A stretch of DNA of 64,000 bases from Acanthaster planci (lineage: Eukaryota > Echinodermata > Asteroidea > Valvatida > Acanthasteridae), in contig NW_019091562.1 of the NCBI RefSeq assembly GCF_001949145.1, forward strand, positions 236,708-300,707, read 5' to 3'. Each line of letters starts with the position of its first letter. Positions within the stretch are counted from its first letter, which is position 1. A model generated the notes under the pieces. The model had not been told where the DNA came from, did not search any database, and was given only the letters and a program-made list of their open reading frames with translations. The position numbers were made by a program, and so were the translations under genes. Of this stretch, positions 1-13,196 are shown piece by piece.

Positions 1-3000
1 TTTGGTCATGAATATTTATAAGTTGTAGTTGTGGCAGCTCCTGCATAGGATCAGTCGACAGACCTTTATAAGTGCAGTTTTTGCCAACCGATCTATGCTT
101 GACCATGGTGGCAAAACGAAAAGAATGATGCAAAAGGCACATGCCACTACACTTACCCGTGAGCAGCCAGGGTACGTAAACGGTTTTAAATCGGATCCAG
201 AGTGCATATGCATGTTGCATCAAGACGAACTTCTCCTGCTCCGCGGTTACTTTGGACGCGAAGAAACAGTACGCTCCTACGTCTATACCAAACTCAGCCA
301 TGTATCTTCCACCCAAACGAAAAAAACTGTCAGTGATTAACTCTCCAAGAGAATTTACGAACTTCAGACTAAAACTCTAACCCATGAAAAATGTCTTTTA
401 CAGTCGGAACTGCAGTCCGATCAGCTGCTAGGCAACGGTGTTGCCGCGGCTATTGCTCGATGGATAATAATGTTAGTTGAGGCAAGTTTGAGCAACAACA
501 ATTTCTGTCAACTACTGATCCATTTTTACCTGATATCTAAGATATTGTCTACAGTTTACCACAGAAATTGACTATTTGGTCGCCAAATGTTCATCGCTCT
601 AAATTAATTGCCCTGGTTGTAAATCGCTATGCAAACGTCTATTTCAAGGGCTAAAATGTTGATAGGACGCAACTTTTATGAAGCGGTGTAGTCGGGAAAT
701 GAAAATGTGCATGTCGCTTTTATGTTCTCTCAAAGGTCACACTTACTTATGGATATCCAAGACACCATTCGTATTCTTCCCATGCTCTTGTATGTCCTTG
801 ATAGTGGTATCAGCACACTCGTTAACCATTGACAACATCTGGATGTGGAAATAAACACGTCACAGGGTGGGAACTCTTTGTTATGAATGATTGCATTACA
901 AATTTAACAACTTTCTACAGTTACAATGGTACCCCACGGAGAGAATTGAAAGTGCTACAAGGGTATAAAAGCTCGTTGCAAGTCTCAATCATGTCTCTAC
1001 GTACCCCCGATAGTTCGTGGCGTTTTAGCTACTAATTGACCAGCACCATAGGTCCATTTGCATATGTAATACAGATTTTTAACTCGCAGCGCAAAGTAAA
1101 GCTGTATGCTTTAAGTAGGTTGGGTTTTTTTTTTGGTTTTATTTTCTATTCCTCTTAAGTGACGTAATTGAAGGAGCGTCCATGTTTGTGCACAAACCTA
1201 TGGATAATTCAAAATTTTGTGCGGCCTTTGTGCGGCCATTTGGATATCTATGTCAGTATTCTGAAAGGATGCTTCAACAAATATTTATTCCATAGCTATG
1301 ATAACTTTCAACGGACATTCGCATGAGTAAAGTCAGCACCCAGGAGGCGTCACAACAACTTCGTTCCCATGGGTACGATCTTGCCGCGCCATGTTGTTTC
1401 CCAACATACATTTGCGGTAATGGAAAGCAAACGCAGCCCATGGAGTCGAGGTTGGTGTCAGCACCTCTCAACACGGGGAATGACGAGTAAGCACTTTTGC
1501 ACCTCAATATTTGCGGCTAAAATTACGACCCAGAGTGGGTGGTAAATCTGGTCGCAAATATTGACGTCAATATTGACTACAGGTGATGTCCCTCCAGGGC
1601 CAGCGTATATACGCATGCCGATTAATTCATTTGCCTCATACACGTAACGAGCAATGTAACAAAATGCGTGAAGATTTTAGTAAACCAACTTAGATCTGGG
1701 AAACGTTTCAGAAATATAGCTTGAATCTTACCCTTTCCGTCTTGTGCTTGCTGAAGGCCAATGAACAAGTTTCTCTCATCGTCCTCCATCTTTCTCCCTT
1801 GAGGTCCAATAGGTCATAGCACATCTCATTTGGACGGAGAGGAAAACCCTATGTTTAAAATAAGGGAAAGCAACCGAACATAATCCATCCATTATCCAAT
1901 CTTAAATCTATACCTTTTCAAATGTAAGATTCTTATTACTATTATCGTTAATTAATGAAACCACGGATTCCCCCAAAGCGTCATAAGTATACTGCAGCTC
2001 ACGAGTCTGCGGAGAGGAGACAGTGAGAAGCAATTACAGTTTAGGGGTGGAAGAAAACCTGATAAGAATATTTTGGGCTAAACCCCACGGAATCGGGACT
2101 AGGGGACTAAAAAACGGGACCCAGCCGTGAATCGAACTCGGGCCGCGGCCCCATTGGAAGGCGAGGGAAGAGCCACCGCACCAATCTGACTCCCCTAGCA
2201 CTTTGGTCAGTTCAAAGATTAGCAATGACAAGCAATTAGCCTGAAAGTCGCACAAATTTCATTAAGTGACGCAATTCAACAAAGGGATAATACTAACATT
2301 TGCTTCAATGCAATTATTTTAGCATTTTCCTTTTGACCTGAATGTTCAATTTGTGATGTTACATATTACGCAAATGTTTAATACGTGTCCACTGGCTATT
2401 ATGGGCAGAGGGCAAAAAAGTTTTTTTTTAAGAAATATAAGAAAGAAGACTCAATATTATGCAGACTCCATATAGACTAATGAAAACCATGTTTGATTCA
2501 ATATTTCGTTCTTTATTCAGAACATCTTCAGGAAAAGAAAGAAGGCGTTTGGAAAGTCTACAATGTACCTCATTTCCCTTTCTTCCAAAAGGATGTGAAA
2601 AAAAAAGCCTTAGAAAAACCACAAAAAGAAATTCTTAAATTTTTGCCCCCAGAAAAAAATCAAATTGTCCTTACCCCCAAACATTTCGTCCTCGGTCAGT
2701 CCATCGCACAAGATCGAACTAATAATCGAACTATTTTTTTTCGTAGCATTTATAATTCTTTCTTACAGCATGCTACTCGTTAACTACCTATTCCTGCCTT
2801 TCTTCCCCAGACGATTGCTGTTGTCCCACTTTTTATATTTCAAAAGAGGAAAACCTTTTGCTAATAGAGAACAGGTCTAATGAGGAGATTACTCTTCTAC
2901 ACTGCTACATCTTTTTAAGAAAAACTCGTCTGAACGAATTTCATTCCAATCGTCTTACAATAGGCCTATAAGCCCCAAGCTGAGCTAAGAGAGGGCGCAA

Positions 3001-4632
3001 TTTCCCTAGCAACGCAGGTTCCTTTGGTAGGAACTCCACTTTGGTGGTTCACAAACGAGCATAAAATGTCCGCGTTGCGGTAGCATCGCTACCTTAATGA
3101 GCTCACTGACGATGACTTTTTCTACCGATGAGGGGGTGCTTCTGCTCAAGGTCGGTAGCTTTCAGTCGGACACGACACTCAAGAAACAGAATGCGGAAAA
3201 TATTTGCGTCATAAATTTTTATGTCTCATAAATGTCGCTGCTCAAAAAAAAGCTGTCAGCCTACTGGGTTTACATTATATGCTGGTAGTTCGAAATCGTA
3301 AAGTAACGGCCACTTTCAAATAAAGAAGAAAATGGGTGTATTCGAGTAGCTTCGACCGATTGACTCGAGTTGAAGGCTCATTTTCACAGTATCACGTGTT
3401 CGATAGGGCATACACGACAACCCTCCCGTAAGAGTTTCTGAGTGGAAGCTACGCGAATGTACATTGTGAACAAAATCATATCTTGCATTTTTGTCGGCAT
3501 GGCCATTGTCCTGAGGCTTGATAGCTGATGACCACTTCTCAAGTCTGTAAGTTGATGGTAGTCGTGAGGGGTAGTCGTGAAAAGGCAAAAAGACTCTTTT
3601 TCTATAAAGTATGATTTTCAGGGCAATATCAACACATGCACAATCGATGTTTTTCTTAATCATTTTAACTGTGAACAATATGAGTTTCGTTTTGATCTGG
3701 CCACACCATGTGTAGCAAAGACGAGTACCTTAGTTTATAATTTGCTTGAAATATACAGTTGGTAAGGTAGGGTGGAAACTTATTCGCGTTAGGCGTTATC
3801 CATCAAAGTCTCCAACACTGTCTGTGTTCGTATTTTGTCTGCAACAACTTTAGTTATTTTTTTTAGCAATTAGCGAATTGTCCTCATTAACGCAGCCATA
3901 CTCCCTGAACACTCCTGAGTCAGATTGACCCAGATCGGTGTCCCGTTGAGCCTGACCCATTTCTGAGTCAACAGATTCCCTTTGGGGGTTAAAAAGAACG
4001 AACCAGAAATTTGACTCGGAAGATCTTAGAGTGTAACCTTGCACAAAACTGTCATTCTATAAATTTGGATTCCGAAGTATGACATTATCCGTCCTTATTA
4101 CACCTGACCTGAGTGATTTATGTAGGGAATTTTATCACTGTATGGAATTGATTTCAAACGGTTTTTTATTTGACTGGCAGGTAAACTGACCCTACTTGAT
4201 CACTCCTGTATTCTAAATTTACAAATTGTACACGAGATGTTAAATAAACTGGAGAAAAATGTATCCCGATTTTATAGACCGACTTATAGGCCTTACGCCA
4301 ATGTCAAAAGTGGTGCATAGAGCAGGAGCACCCCCTTGTTGGTTAGAAAAGGCCATGTTGGTAGGGAGTGCTGAAAGATGCAACCGCAACCCCTGACTTT
4401 AATCTTTCTTGAACCAGCGATGCGCATTACTGCCAAAAGAGCCTCTGTTGCTAGGTAACTTGCCCCTCTCTTGCTCCAGCTCGGAACCCATAGTAGTATT
4501 CACTAGGAAAAGGCATGTTGATAAACCTAACTTTGGTGTGCACTTCGAGCGCTGTTCACACCCAAGTTTGATTATGAACATGCCTTTTTAATCTTCTATT
4601 AATCCCCGTTTCTATCTGTAGAACAGTCTCAC
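1..4632. other. Gene-poor left edge, downstream of the P450 exons
   Basis: I see no exon that can be supported here on either strand. The - strand P450 gene should continue into this region, but searches by eye for the conserved P450 blocks (the WKR helix C region, the AGxxT helix I motif, the FGxGxxxC heme loop) found nothing. The stretch holds one tRNA-derived SINE-like element (about 2040-2200), A/T homopolymer runs, and an AGAGGGCGC motif at 2990-2998. The open frames present look like chance frames: they have no family motifs and no coherent splice sites. Confidence 0.6.
2040..2200 (-). mobile_element. tRNA-derived SINE-like element
   Basis: On the - strand there is a box A-like sequence TGGTGCGGTGG (positions 2183-2173) and, about 34 nt later, a box B-like sequence GAGTTCGATTC (2139-2129). 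This is the RNA polymerase III internal promoter layout of a tRNA. The flanking GGGAGTCAG and CTGGGTCCC can pair roughly like an acceptor stem, but the anticodon arm is degenerate, so this is a tRNA-related SINE head rather than a working tRNA gene. A T-run follows and then an unrelated body. The family name is unknown and the 3' end is uncertain. Confidence 0.55.
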
Positions 4633-5905
4633 CTGTCGATCAACGAAATGAGAAAACTGCTTCACCATGACCTCTTTGACGAATTCCACGTCCGAGGTCA
4701 CGATCACCTTTTGGGCTCCACGGGAAATGCTGTGCGTGAGAGAGTGAAGACGGGTGTCATTAAGGGCCCAGTGTAGCTTTAAGAAATTTCGGCATCGCTC
4801 CCCCACCACGACTAAACAACGTCGAAGATGTAAACTAGCTACATTTTCAAACTGAAAATGCACTCTGATTTTAATGAATTTTATACTTTCGGATTGACAC
4901 AATAGATGAATGCCAAGAGGCTGGAGCATCCAAACCTGCCTATAGGGCATATGCTGTCAAACATTTTTGTATAATTTTGCATATAATTTTAAAACAGAGT
5001 TTTTCTTCATTTCGTCAGTGCCCTGTATGGGTGCACTTGTACAAAACACGTGGCAAATCATTACTCGTGGTGGCATACATGCGGTATAGTGTGAAAGTTT
5101 GTACCGCACAGTGGCATTTTGTTATTGAGAACTTGGCCAATTGGGTAAGCAATGAGTATTTTTATTCAACAACCAACACAATATATTGTATATTTCTGTC
5201 ATATTTTGTCCTACCCTAACTTAATAAATAAGAATAATAGTTTCACTGGTCTGGACTCTATTCAGCACCAATTGATGAGATAAAGGCACGATTGAAAGTG
5301 AGAAAATTAATTCGGTTGCAAACTATTTAATCGCAAATTACCCAAAGGTCTTGCCATATTCCTTTATCCATTTGCCGATTGCAATGTGAACTCCCTGTAT
5401 GTGGTAATTAAGAAGAAATTATTGGGAAGGTAGGTTGATTTAAAAACACCTTTATATAATCCGTCGCCCACGCATCGCAAAGATGTTTATGTGAAAAAAG
5501 AACACATCTGTACAGCCATCGCCACTTCTGCCAGAAACATACACTTTTGCATTTTGCAAAACACAGAAACGATTACTAATCGCACTTTAATCACAATATT
5601 AGAAAAAAAAGTCTCGATCGTGATTAGTTGTTGACCCCAATCATTGAGCTGGCCTTCCCTACACACCTTCAAGATTTTAATCTGGTGCGTGCGTGGTCTT
5701 CGTCAAAAAGTTATGCGGGTAGCATACATCAGGCTAAGTCGTTCTTTGTGCATTCTTGGGCCAAGCCCAGACACATCTTCCTTGATACGTGCCATGAGTT
5801 TGCATACTCACGTCTTTGAATCCAAAAAGATTGCCGAATATTGGAACAGGAGTTGGTCCCTTCAGTCCCAACTTTGAGAAAAATGTCAGCTGGTCGTACG
5901 TGCGC
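4633..5905 (-). CDS. Cytochrome P450, CYP3-like, partial (three 5' exons)
   Basis: Heme-thiolate monooxygenase of the CYP3/thromboxane synthase type, expected on the ER membrane. Three exons join in frame. 5905-5812 encodes the proline-rich hinge (FSKLGLKGPTPVPIFGNLF). 5394-5342 encodes a short segment ending KEYGKTFG, like the KKYGKVWG block of vertebrate CYP3A. 4729-4633 encodes AQKVIVTSDVEFVKEVMVKQ followed by FSHFVDRQ, the beta1 and helix B region. All junctions have AG acceptors and GT donors and the phases match (0 after GAC, 2 after TTTGG). Exon boundaries follow the CYP3A pattern. The membrane-anchor exon 1, which must lie above 5905, and all exons after helix B were not found, so heme-binding and I-helix residues cannot be checked. 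The gene may have long introns, continue beyond the window, or be a truncated copy. Family call is strong; completeness is unknown. Confidence 0.85.
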
Positions 5906-7664
5906 CTGTAAAAAGAAACAATGAGATAAATAACTGGAAGAAAGCCGTACTTGAATTATGTAACTAAAACCGTTAAAGCTATACATTCTCCACCCGACTC
6001 CTTTAAAATACCTGGGTTTTACCAGTTTTCGCTGAACCGCATTTTGCCTCCACATCTGACGTGAAATGAAACATATCCCTATAAAGTCTTAACCTTGGAA
6101 ATCGTGCTTGTAGGGGGGGTGTTTGTACAATTAAGCTCTGCGGTTGCCCTTCATAATTTCTTTCTGGTGGTGTAACACAATGTTTTGTGTCCACGCTTTC
6201 AGCCTTACGGAGTGTTCATGTTGAGCAACGTCAATAATTGCGAGCTTTAATTCCAAGAAATGCCCATCAAATTATTACACCGTGTCTTTTTCCTTGCGAT
6301 TACATCGCATTCCTCGGTAACCGGTGACGAAATGAGTGTAAATCAAGATTCAGTGCCATTGTGCATGCATACATTGTTTATTCAAATAAAAACCAGTTCA
6401 AATATTCTATGGTTTAACTATCGCAAATGAGTTTTAACAACGAGATGAGTTAAAGTGTGACTGATTTTTAGTATGTTTTCCTAAAAGTAACTGGCAATAT
6501 GTCTGAGGTGGATCTGGGGGCAATGCCGGCGTGTGGCCCTCCACCCCGTTTCGTTTTTATGTTGTTTTGGAGTTTCTTGATTAAGCTCGTGCTTTTTCTC
6601 GTTCGTTCTTCTGCTTTTAAATAGTTACTGCTTTGTGCATACGGTTAAGTTCCGTTTTTCATGTTTGCCCCGATTTGCGTGGGCTCCACCTCTTTTTGGA
6701 AAATGCTGGATCCTAGTGACCGTAAAAAAAATGCCATCCCTGCGGAAAATGACTTACCACGAAAGATAAACCAGAAGAGTGCTCAACAAAACGATGATGA
6801 TGGTTCCAATCATGTCGGCGTTTGGGACAGGCGAGTCGAGGATGAAGTAAAATCGCAACAAGCACTCTGCACAAGCTTGATACGAATAACTGACCCTCCG
6901 CGCATTCGAGGTTTAATTAGAGACAGAGCTACAGGGGACTACCACGTGACACCTTGGCGTTCGACACAAAGCTAACTATTTCCGAAGATAGGAAATCCAG
7001 CTGTGAGTTAGTACCAGCAGAATTATTTCCATAGTGCCAGTTGAAGACCCAAACACCGACGTCGCGCGACAGTGCATACGTACGTCCGCCTGATCAAGCA
7101 ACAACGACGTCATGTTGAAGTTATTGTTATATCATGGCCATTGGCCGGTGTCGTATCCCGGGGGCCAGGGGGCAACTCCCTCCCAGAACTTTAAAATTTC
7201 TTTTACTATAGGTGAGTATAGATAGAAAGAGATCTGTACATTTATTTATGGAATATAATCACCAAAACCCTATAGCAAAACAACACCACGAAATAAAAGC
7301 AAGAGTGTTGGGACCGTAAGCGTTTGATATCCCCCCAAACACCGTGTTGAATAAGCCCGAAGCCACATTCGCTTCTGAATTTGCCCCGTATAGGCGTTTA
7401 CACACTCACATCCACACACACACCAAAAGCTGGATCTGCCCCAGCTCTTGGTTGAACCCGATCTCTTCTTCGATCTAAATCTTCAATAAAATGGCAATGA
7501 TTTCCCAGATTAATACTGGACGCGCTTTTCACAATTTAACAGCAATATTCTTTCAACTAAGATCTTTTAGAGCGCATCGCTGAGATATCTCGGCAATGTT
7601 TCCAGGCGGTGTCAGAGTTTTTACCACCATGTGTGCTAATATTTGAGAAAGGCCTGAGGCCTTC

Positions 7665-7765
7665 TGTGTTTGTTGGGTTGTTGGGTTGTTTGTTTGTTTG
7701 TCTGTTTGTCGGGGTGTCTGTCTGTTTGTTTGTTGGGGTGTTTGTTTGTTTGTTTGTTTGTTTAG
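7665..7765 (+). repeat. (TTTG)n microsatellite with GGGGTG interruptions
   Basis: Runs of TTTG/TCTG units are interrupted twice by the same GGGGTG block (TGTCGGGGTGTC and TGTTGGGGTGTT). The same interrupted pattern recurs at 31140-31260. Confidence 0.9.
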
Positions 7766-9049
7766 ATAAACTGCGTCGAGGGTTTTGTTTTTCTTTTTAT
7801 TTAAAGAAAGACTGTTCACTCATAAGGATGGCAGAGGCTTAAAACGATGCCTAAAGTTATTGGTTAATACAAGTGATTCACAATAGTGCGTCTCCAAGAG
7901 TTTGGCTCGTCACAACGCTCGTCAGTCGACCCTTTCCAAGCGCTCATTTGGTCGACAGATTTCGCGCACTGTGATCGCGTATATCGGCCAACGCGTTTCA
8001 AACTTACCGTGGCGCACTATTGTGAAACGGCCGTATTGATGGGACAAGTTCGAACCGGTTCTATCATTGGCCATGTTAGTGGATGCCAGGTTGCCTGATA
8101 GCACTCTGCGTTACTCGGCATCCCCCACACTCCCCTTGCCCCCTTGGCGTACTGAAGATTTGCAGAGCTTAGGCCTAGTTTAATTTTGTCACACCAATAT
8201 TACTTAAAGGAGCAGACTGGTTTACATACATGGGAACTGTGAGAATTGTAGACAAAGAATGCAAATAGGAGTGCTGACATGATCGAAATTGCAGATTTCA
8301 CAGTTAAAGAACTGTTCTTGTTCTGAATTACTGAAGTCCCGACTGCGTTATTCTCTCCGAGCATGGTTCTACTTTAGAATTAACTTCGTCTTGTAGTTTG
8401 ACCTAGATCCACGTCGGTCAACACAAACCGTTAAACTGGGGAGGCGGAACTGCGGGAGTTTATTTCTTAAACTTAATCAATCCGCCTTGTGGCAGCGCTT
8501 AAGGTTTTTTAAGGAAGGAGAATTCCCTATCCCCTTCCGTCTTCCCCTCTCCCCAATTTTGATGTGAATCTAAAAAAAAAAATTCCTAAGGGTGGTGTCT
8601 TTGACTCTTGACAGCTGGAATAATGTTGGTAAACTGAATGACATAATTGTCACTAACGTAGCATTGGATAATAAATATGAATGTAATGAGTAAAGTTTTC
8701 ATTGTGGTCAATAAGCTTGCATATTTAATTATCATTCTTACTCTGTTCGAGTTCTTTGCACAAGTCGCTACCTACCCCTCCCCCTAGAAAACTGGACTTG
8801 AATGCTAAGCCTTTTCTAAATGCGGTGGGTTCGGTATTTTAATAGGTATATTATTTCAAATGTGTAACTTCTGACTTTGCCAGTTACAAACACCGATTGA
8901 GTGTAACCCAAATACTCCCAGAATGATCAAATAAACTAATGATCGATCGATAGCTGAGTTAAATGCTCAATACTAATTTCGTTTAGCTAACAAACCTTTC
9001 ACTACGCGCCTAAAACAAAGATAGTCACTTTGAGCTAGCCTCCCTATAA

Positions 9050-9185
9050 TTATTTCGAGGGAGCAGAATATTATTTCCATGGCACCAAAATATATTTTGA
9101 GGAAACGAAATAATATTTGTAGGGAGCCAATCAAAATTTGGAAGGAACGAAACAAAATTTCAAAGGAACGAAATAATCGAGGGAA
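9050..9185. repeat. Degenerate AT-rich tandem repeat
   Basis: Four to five imperfect units of about 24-30 bp are built around GGAACGAAATAAT and AAAATTT blocks, for example near 9102, 9146 and 9165. They are diverged, and the unit boundaries are approximate. Confidence 0.6.
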
Positions 9186-9480
9186 GCAACATTGGCACGA
9201 ATTTCTACCAGCAGAAAAAAATAAAGCTTTTTATGTTGCCTGTGCTCCAGAATTGCTTCATAAAACGAACATCATGTTTTCAAAGCTTTGATTGTTTATT
9301 TTATATTGGGAAGGCTTGAATCAACTGGTACAGTACAGCTGAGCATCAACATGAAATTTATGCAAAGTTCCGGTGATAACAGCGCGATGACATTTATAGT
9401 GGTACGGCTTTGGGCGTAGTACTTTTGCCTAGGGCCCACTGTTGTACTGTTCGACCGGTCCTGACATTACAATGCATATT

Positions 9481-9734
9481 TGTGACCCACTCGGTGAAAA
9501 TGAGTCACAAGTCGCCAGAGTCACTTTAAAGTAAAAAGTCCTTAGAATAATTTTGCACAGTGTTAACCAATAGGAACCCACAGCATTTTTCACCATGGAG
9601 TATCCACTTTCACCAGGTGCCAAACCGAGTGATACGTCGAAAAACAAAACGCTCAAATTGCTCTTTCTAATACAAATGAAAACTCAAAAAGTGGCTCTGG
9701 CGACTTATGAATCATTTTCACAGAGTGGGTCACA
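9481..9734. mobile_element. Foldback/MITE-like element with about 52-bp inverted arms
   Basis: The left arm (9481-9532) begins TGTGACCCACTC and contains AAGTCGCCAGAG. The right arm (about 9682-9734) is its reverse complement with a few mismatches and ends GAGTGGGTCACA. The spacer is about 150 bp and has no coding capacity. This is the structure of a non-autonomous DNA transposon; no clear target-site duplication is seen. Confidence 0.75.
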
Positions 9735-10283
9735 TTTTTTAAAAAGTTGGAGAAAATATTGGTGGCTTCAGAAAAGTTAGTTAGTTTTTAATTTTAATCC
9801 CTTATACAAATGTGATATAAAACCTGGAATTGGAATTGAAAAAAGTCAGGTAGAGGCCCCAGTTTTCAGTGAGGCGGGTCTTGAACTTTCAGCTCATTTT
9901 AATTTACCACCGAAGTTCTGAATGATTTAAATTTGGCGGTATGAATGTGTTAAGAAGTTCCATTTTCTCCATATTTTGTGTCGCGAGGATGATGAAGTGA
10001 AGAGTTAACGTCACTACCCATTACCCAGTACAGCCAAGACAATTCGATAAGAGTTGGCAACCTTGACTGGGAAGCAGGAGGAGCCTAAGCCCGTTCAGTG
10101 GCTCAACAGGTTGCACATACAGCTTTGGTTACCTGACAGCTTTTCATTTTGCTCAGTGGCTTTCACGTGGTGATTGGCACTGTTTACAGCATTAGCAACG
10201 ATGTCCTTTATACATGGTGTCCCAGAAAAAAAAAAAACCTGAGGAAAAGTGTTAATAAAATGCCCAAACCATGAGATATGATT

Positions 10284-10488
10284 ATAATGTATACACGGCC
10301 TTTCTCCGAAAAGTAGAAGCAGTTTTCAACCTCATTCACTGGTTTATCCAAAGTGTTACAACTGAGTTCGGATGCCCCATTTCCAAGACAATGGTGTTCA
10401 GTGATGCGTGACAGGAGGGACATACCATCAAGGTGTCATTATAGAAAGAATACTGCTTCTACTTTTTGGAGATCCTTATACATTACAT
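10284..10488. repeat. Inverted repeat running into an assembly gap
   Basis: 10284-10320 (ending AAAAGTAGAAGC) is an imperfect reverse complement of 10454-10488 (starting GCTTCTACTTTT), with a spacer of about 133 bp. The right arm is cut by the N run, so the element continues inside the gap. Confidence 0.65.
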
Positions 10489-11105
10489 NNNNNNNNNNNN
10501 NNNNNNNNNNNNNNNNNNNNNNNNNNNNNNNNNNNNNNNNNNNNNNNNNNNNNNNNNNNNNNNNNNNNNNNNNNNNNNNNNNNNNNNNNNNNNNNNNNNN
10601 NNNNNNNNNNNNNNNNNNNNNNNNNNNNNNNNNNNNNNNNNNNNNNNNNNNNNNNNNNNNNNNNNNNNNNNNNNNNNNNNNNNNNNNNNNNNNNNNNNNN
10701 NNNNNNNNNNNNNNNNNNNNNNNNNNNNNNNNNNNNNNNNNNNNNNNNNNNNNNNNNNNNNNNNNNNNNNNNNNNNNNNNNNNNNNNNNNNNNNNNNNNN
10801 NNNNNNNNNNNNNNNNNNNNNNNNNNNNNNNNNNNNNNNNNNNNNNNNNNNNNNNNNNNNNNNNNNNNNNNNNNNNNNNNNNNNNNNNNNNNNNNNNNNN
10901 NNNNNNNNNNNNNNNNNNNNNNNNNNNNNNNNNNNNNNNNNNNNNNNNNNNNNNNNNNNNNNNNNNNNNNNNNNNNNNNNNNNNNNNNNNNNNNNNNNNN
11001 NNNNNNNNNNNNNNNNNNNNNNNNNNNNNNNNNNNNNNNNNNNNNNNNNNNNNNNNNNNNNNNNNNNNNNNNNNNNNNNNNNNNNNNNNNNNNNNNNNNN
11101 NNNNN
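10489..11105. other. Assembly gap (617 N)
   Basis: Unbroken run of N. Open frames that cross it are meaningless. Confidence 1.
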
Positions 11106-11191
11106 GCCATTAGCCTTTCTCAGCTCAGCGTCCTGGCAGAAGGCGACGAGCGAAATGCTGTTATTATTAATTATTGGGCATGGAACCAGTC

Positions 11192-11310
11192 TAAGGCTGC
11201 GTTAGAATCTCTTCCCTAGAGCTAGGTCTATTCACTCCATTGGAAATGTATGGAGACGAGCACACAACAGACCTAGCCGTAGCTCTGGAAGCCCATTTCG
11301 GACATGGCCT
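11192..11310 (-). mobile_element. Short inverted-repeat element, copy 1 (about 120 bp)
   Basis: The reverse complement begins GGCCATGTCCGAAA, contains CTACGGCTAGGTCT and CATTTCCAATGGAG, and ends AACGCAGCCTTA. It matches 58698-58821 along its full length at roughly 80% identity. The outermost bases are TAAGGC on one side and GCCTTA on the other. Too short to code; a MITE-type non-autonomous transposon is the best reading. Confidence 0.75.
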
Positions 11311-13147
11311 TACAAATAACATGAAAATTTACAACTGGTACTCCGTCTTCGGTTACCACCTGATAATGTTTATGTTTGGTATTTTATATTAAACAGAATT
11401 TAACAATTCTATTTTTTATATTTTGCAAAAACAACAGAAACATTACTTTGAATGATTATGTGATAGCTTTGAATTAATCTTGTTTTTTAAAATGAACTAA
11501 ATTAAAAGTTTTTTCCTGAGATGTTTCACAAAATTATGGCATATGTTGAGAAAAATATAAAGAATTGATCAAACAGTCCATGACATCATCTTCTTTAAAG
11601 CTGAGGACATGACTGATTTGAGCATGTAAGAAAAAATGTTGAACTTGAATTTAACGAAGATTCAGCGTTACAATGCGAACAAGTAGCAGGAGACAACATC
11701 GGAAAGACTGTGTAAGATAATTTTGTTTCTTTGAATAGAAACAGGACACTGGCAGTTAAAAAAGGTAGGGACTAGGCGGCGTAGGCCCTGACGTTAGCCC
11801 CACGGCATGCATGCCTTCACTACAGACTGCTAATGAATGGTAGGCCTACATGTACAGTACCTACATGTACATGTGTGCGTGATGCAGGGGGCCGGGGTCT
11901 ATCTAACATGGCATGAGTCACCATAATCGCGGACTTAGTCGTGAGCTTTGACCAAAATTTATTCTTAAAATATAATAAATTTTTATTACTTCATTTTCAG
12001 TAGTTTAAAGATTGACTAAAATACGCCATGGAATAATATTAATTATGAAGAACATCGGTGTGGATGTCACTGAAACAGGAATAATGTCATCTGCAATAAA
12101 TTGAGTCAGATCGGCTGTAGTAAAACCTACGTCACCATAATTCGGGCACGTACTTGTAAACGTCATTTTACAGGGTATCAGTAATGTCCTACTTCTGAAA
12201 AATCTGCCCGTTACATGTAATGTCTCTTGAATGAGGAATTATTTTTTGCATTTATTACTTTGGTTTAGTGATGCAGTTTGAGGAAAAAACACTCATTCGC
12301 AACAGCTTGACTCTCCATTACTTTCTCTTTTTCGTTCTCCTAGATTTGAATTTGTTCAGTTTAATTTTAAGTTGCAGTGAGGTATAAATTTTAACTTTTA
12401 AATCTTCTCTTTCTATGTGTATTTCTTGGAAAAAGTTAGAAAATACAGTGCCACCAAAATCCTGCCCGTTGTCGCCTATGGGAATCTCAAAATATAAGGT
12501 GCGCAGTACTTTTCATGCTCCGTATTTTTCATAATGCCCTCAAGATTTTGTAAAAGTTGATCGAAGTCGTCACTAAACAAACAGCAATCATTTACCTGTA
12601 TCAATTTTCTAGACAATTTTAACTGGTTCATTTTTGTGTTTAGTCAGTAAAGTAAAGCTTTATTCTTTGTTGATATTTTTCCCCAAATTCTCCCTGAAAA
12701 AGATTTTAATTTGCACACAGCTGCAAACAGAACAACGTTGAAGTGGCAAAAGATCATCGACAGAAAATTAACATCAGGGCATAATTTCGTTGAAGAGTTC
12801 CACGACGAGAAATTTGGATGCGCGAATATTTGTATGCCCTGTACTGGGCCCTGTACCGATTGATAGTGATTTCTTTCGATCAAGTTTTTCCAGGCTGTCC
12901 AGGGATATTCAGACATCTGTTGGATCTTATGAACTGAAATTGCACCGGTATGTTCACTACTTGGAGCTACATGTACATGTAACTATCCCCTAGGTTGCTA
13001 TTTGCAGAAATCTTGCCTTTTCCTTGTTTGGAGGAAAAAATTTTTCTTTCAAAATTTCAGTTGGTGTTTTCCCCACTCCGGATGAATTTTGGCCGGACTT
13101 GCACAAAACTGATGGCTCTTTTGTGTCATATCACAGAGTGCAAGCTG

Positions 13148-13196
13148 TGCTACCCCCAGAACTGTAGGGGCCGATGTCCTTCCCGCTCCCATGAAC
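13148..13196 (+). repeat. Dispersed 50-bp repeat, copy 1
   Basis: It begins TGCTACCCCCAGAACTGT, and similarity extends for about 50 bp to a - strand copy near 53362-53312. Function unknown. It lies about 120 bp upstream of the Myb-like fragment. Confidence 0.6.

Noticed and set aside
2100-2200. A functional tRNA gene
   Set aside because: Box A and B are present but the anticodon and acceptor arms pair poorly; a SINE head fits better.
6661-6975. 104-codon open frame, + strand
   Set aside because: No homology recognised and no flanking exons; length compatible with chance.
8590-8704. Possible P450 exon 1 on the - strand beginning MKTLLITFIFII
   Set aside because: Hydrophobic and signal-like, but its potential donor leaves the wrong phase to join the exon at 5905.
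10353-11219. Long open frames (up to 288 codons) across 10353-11219
   Set aside because: They are open only because most of their length is N.
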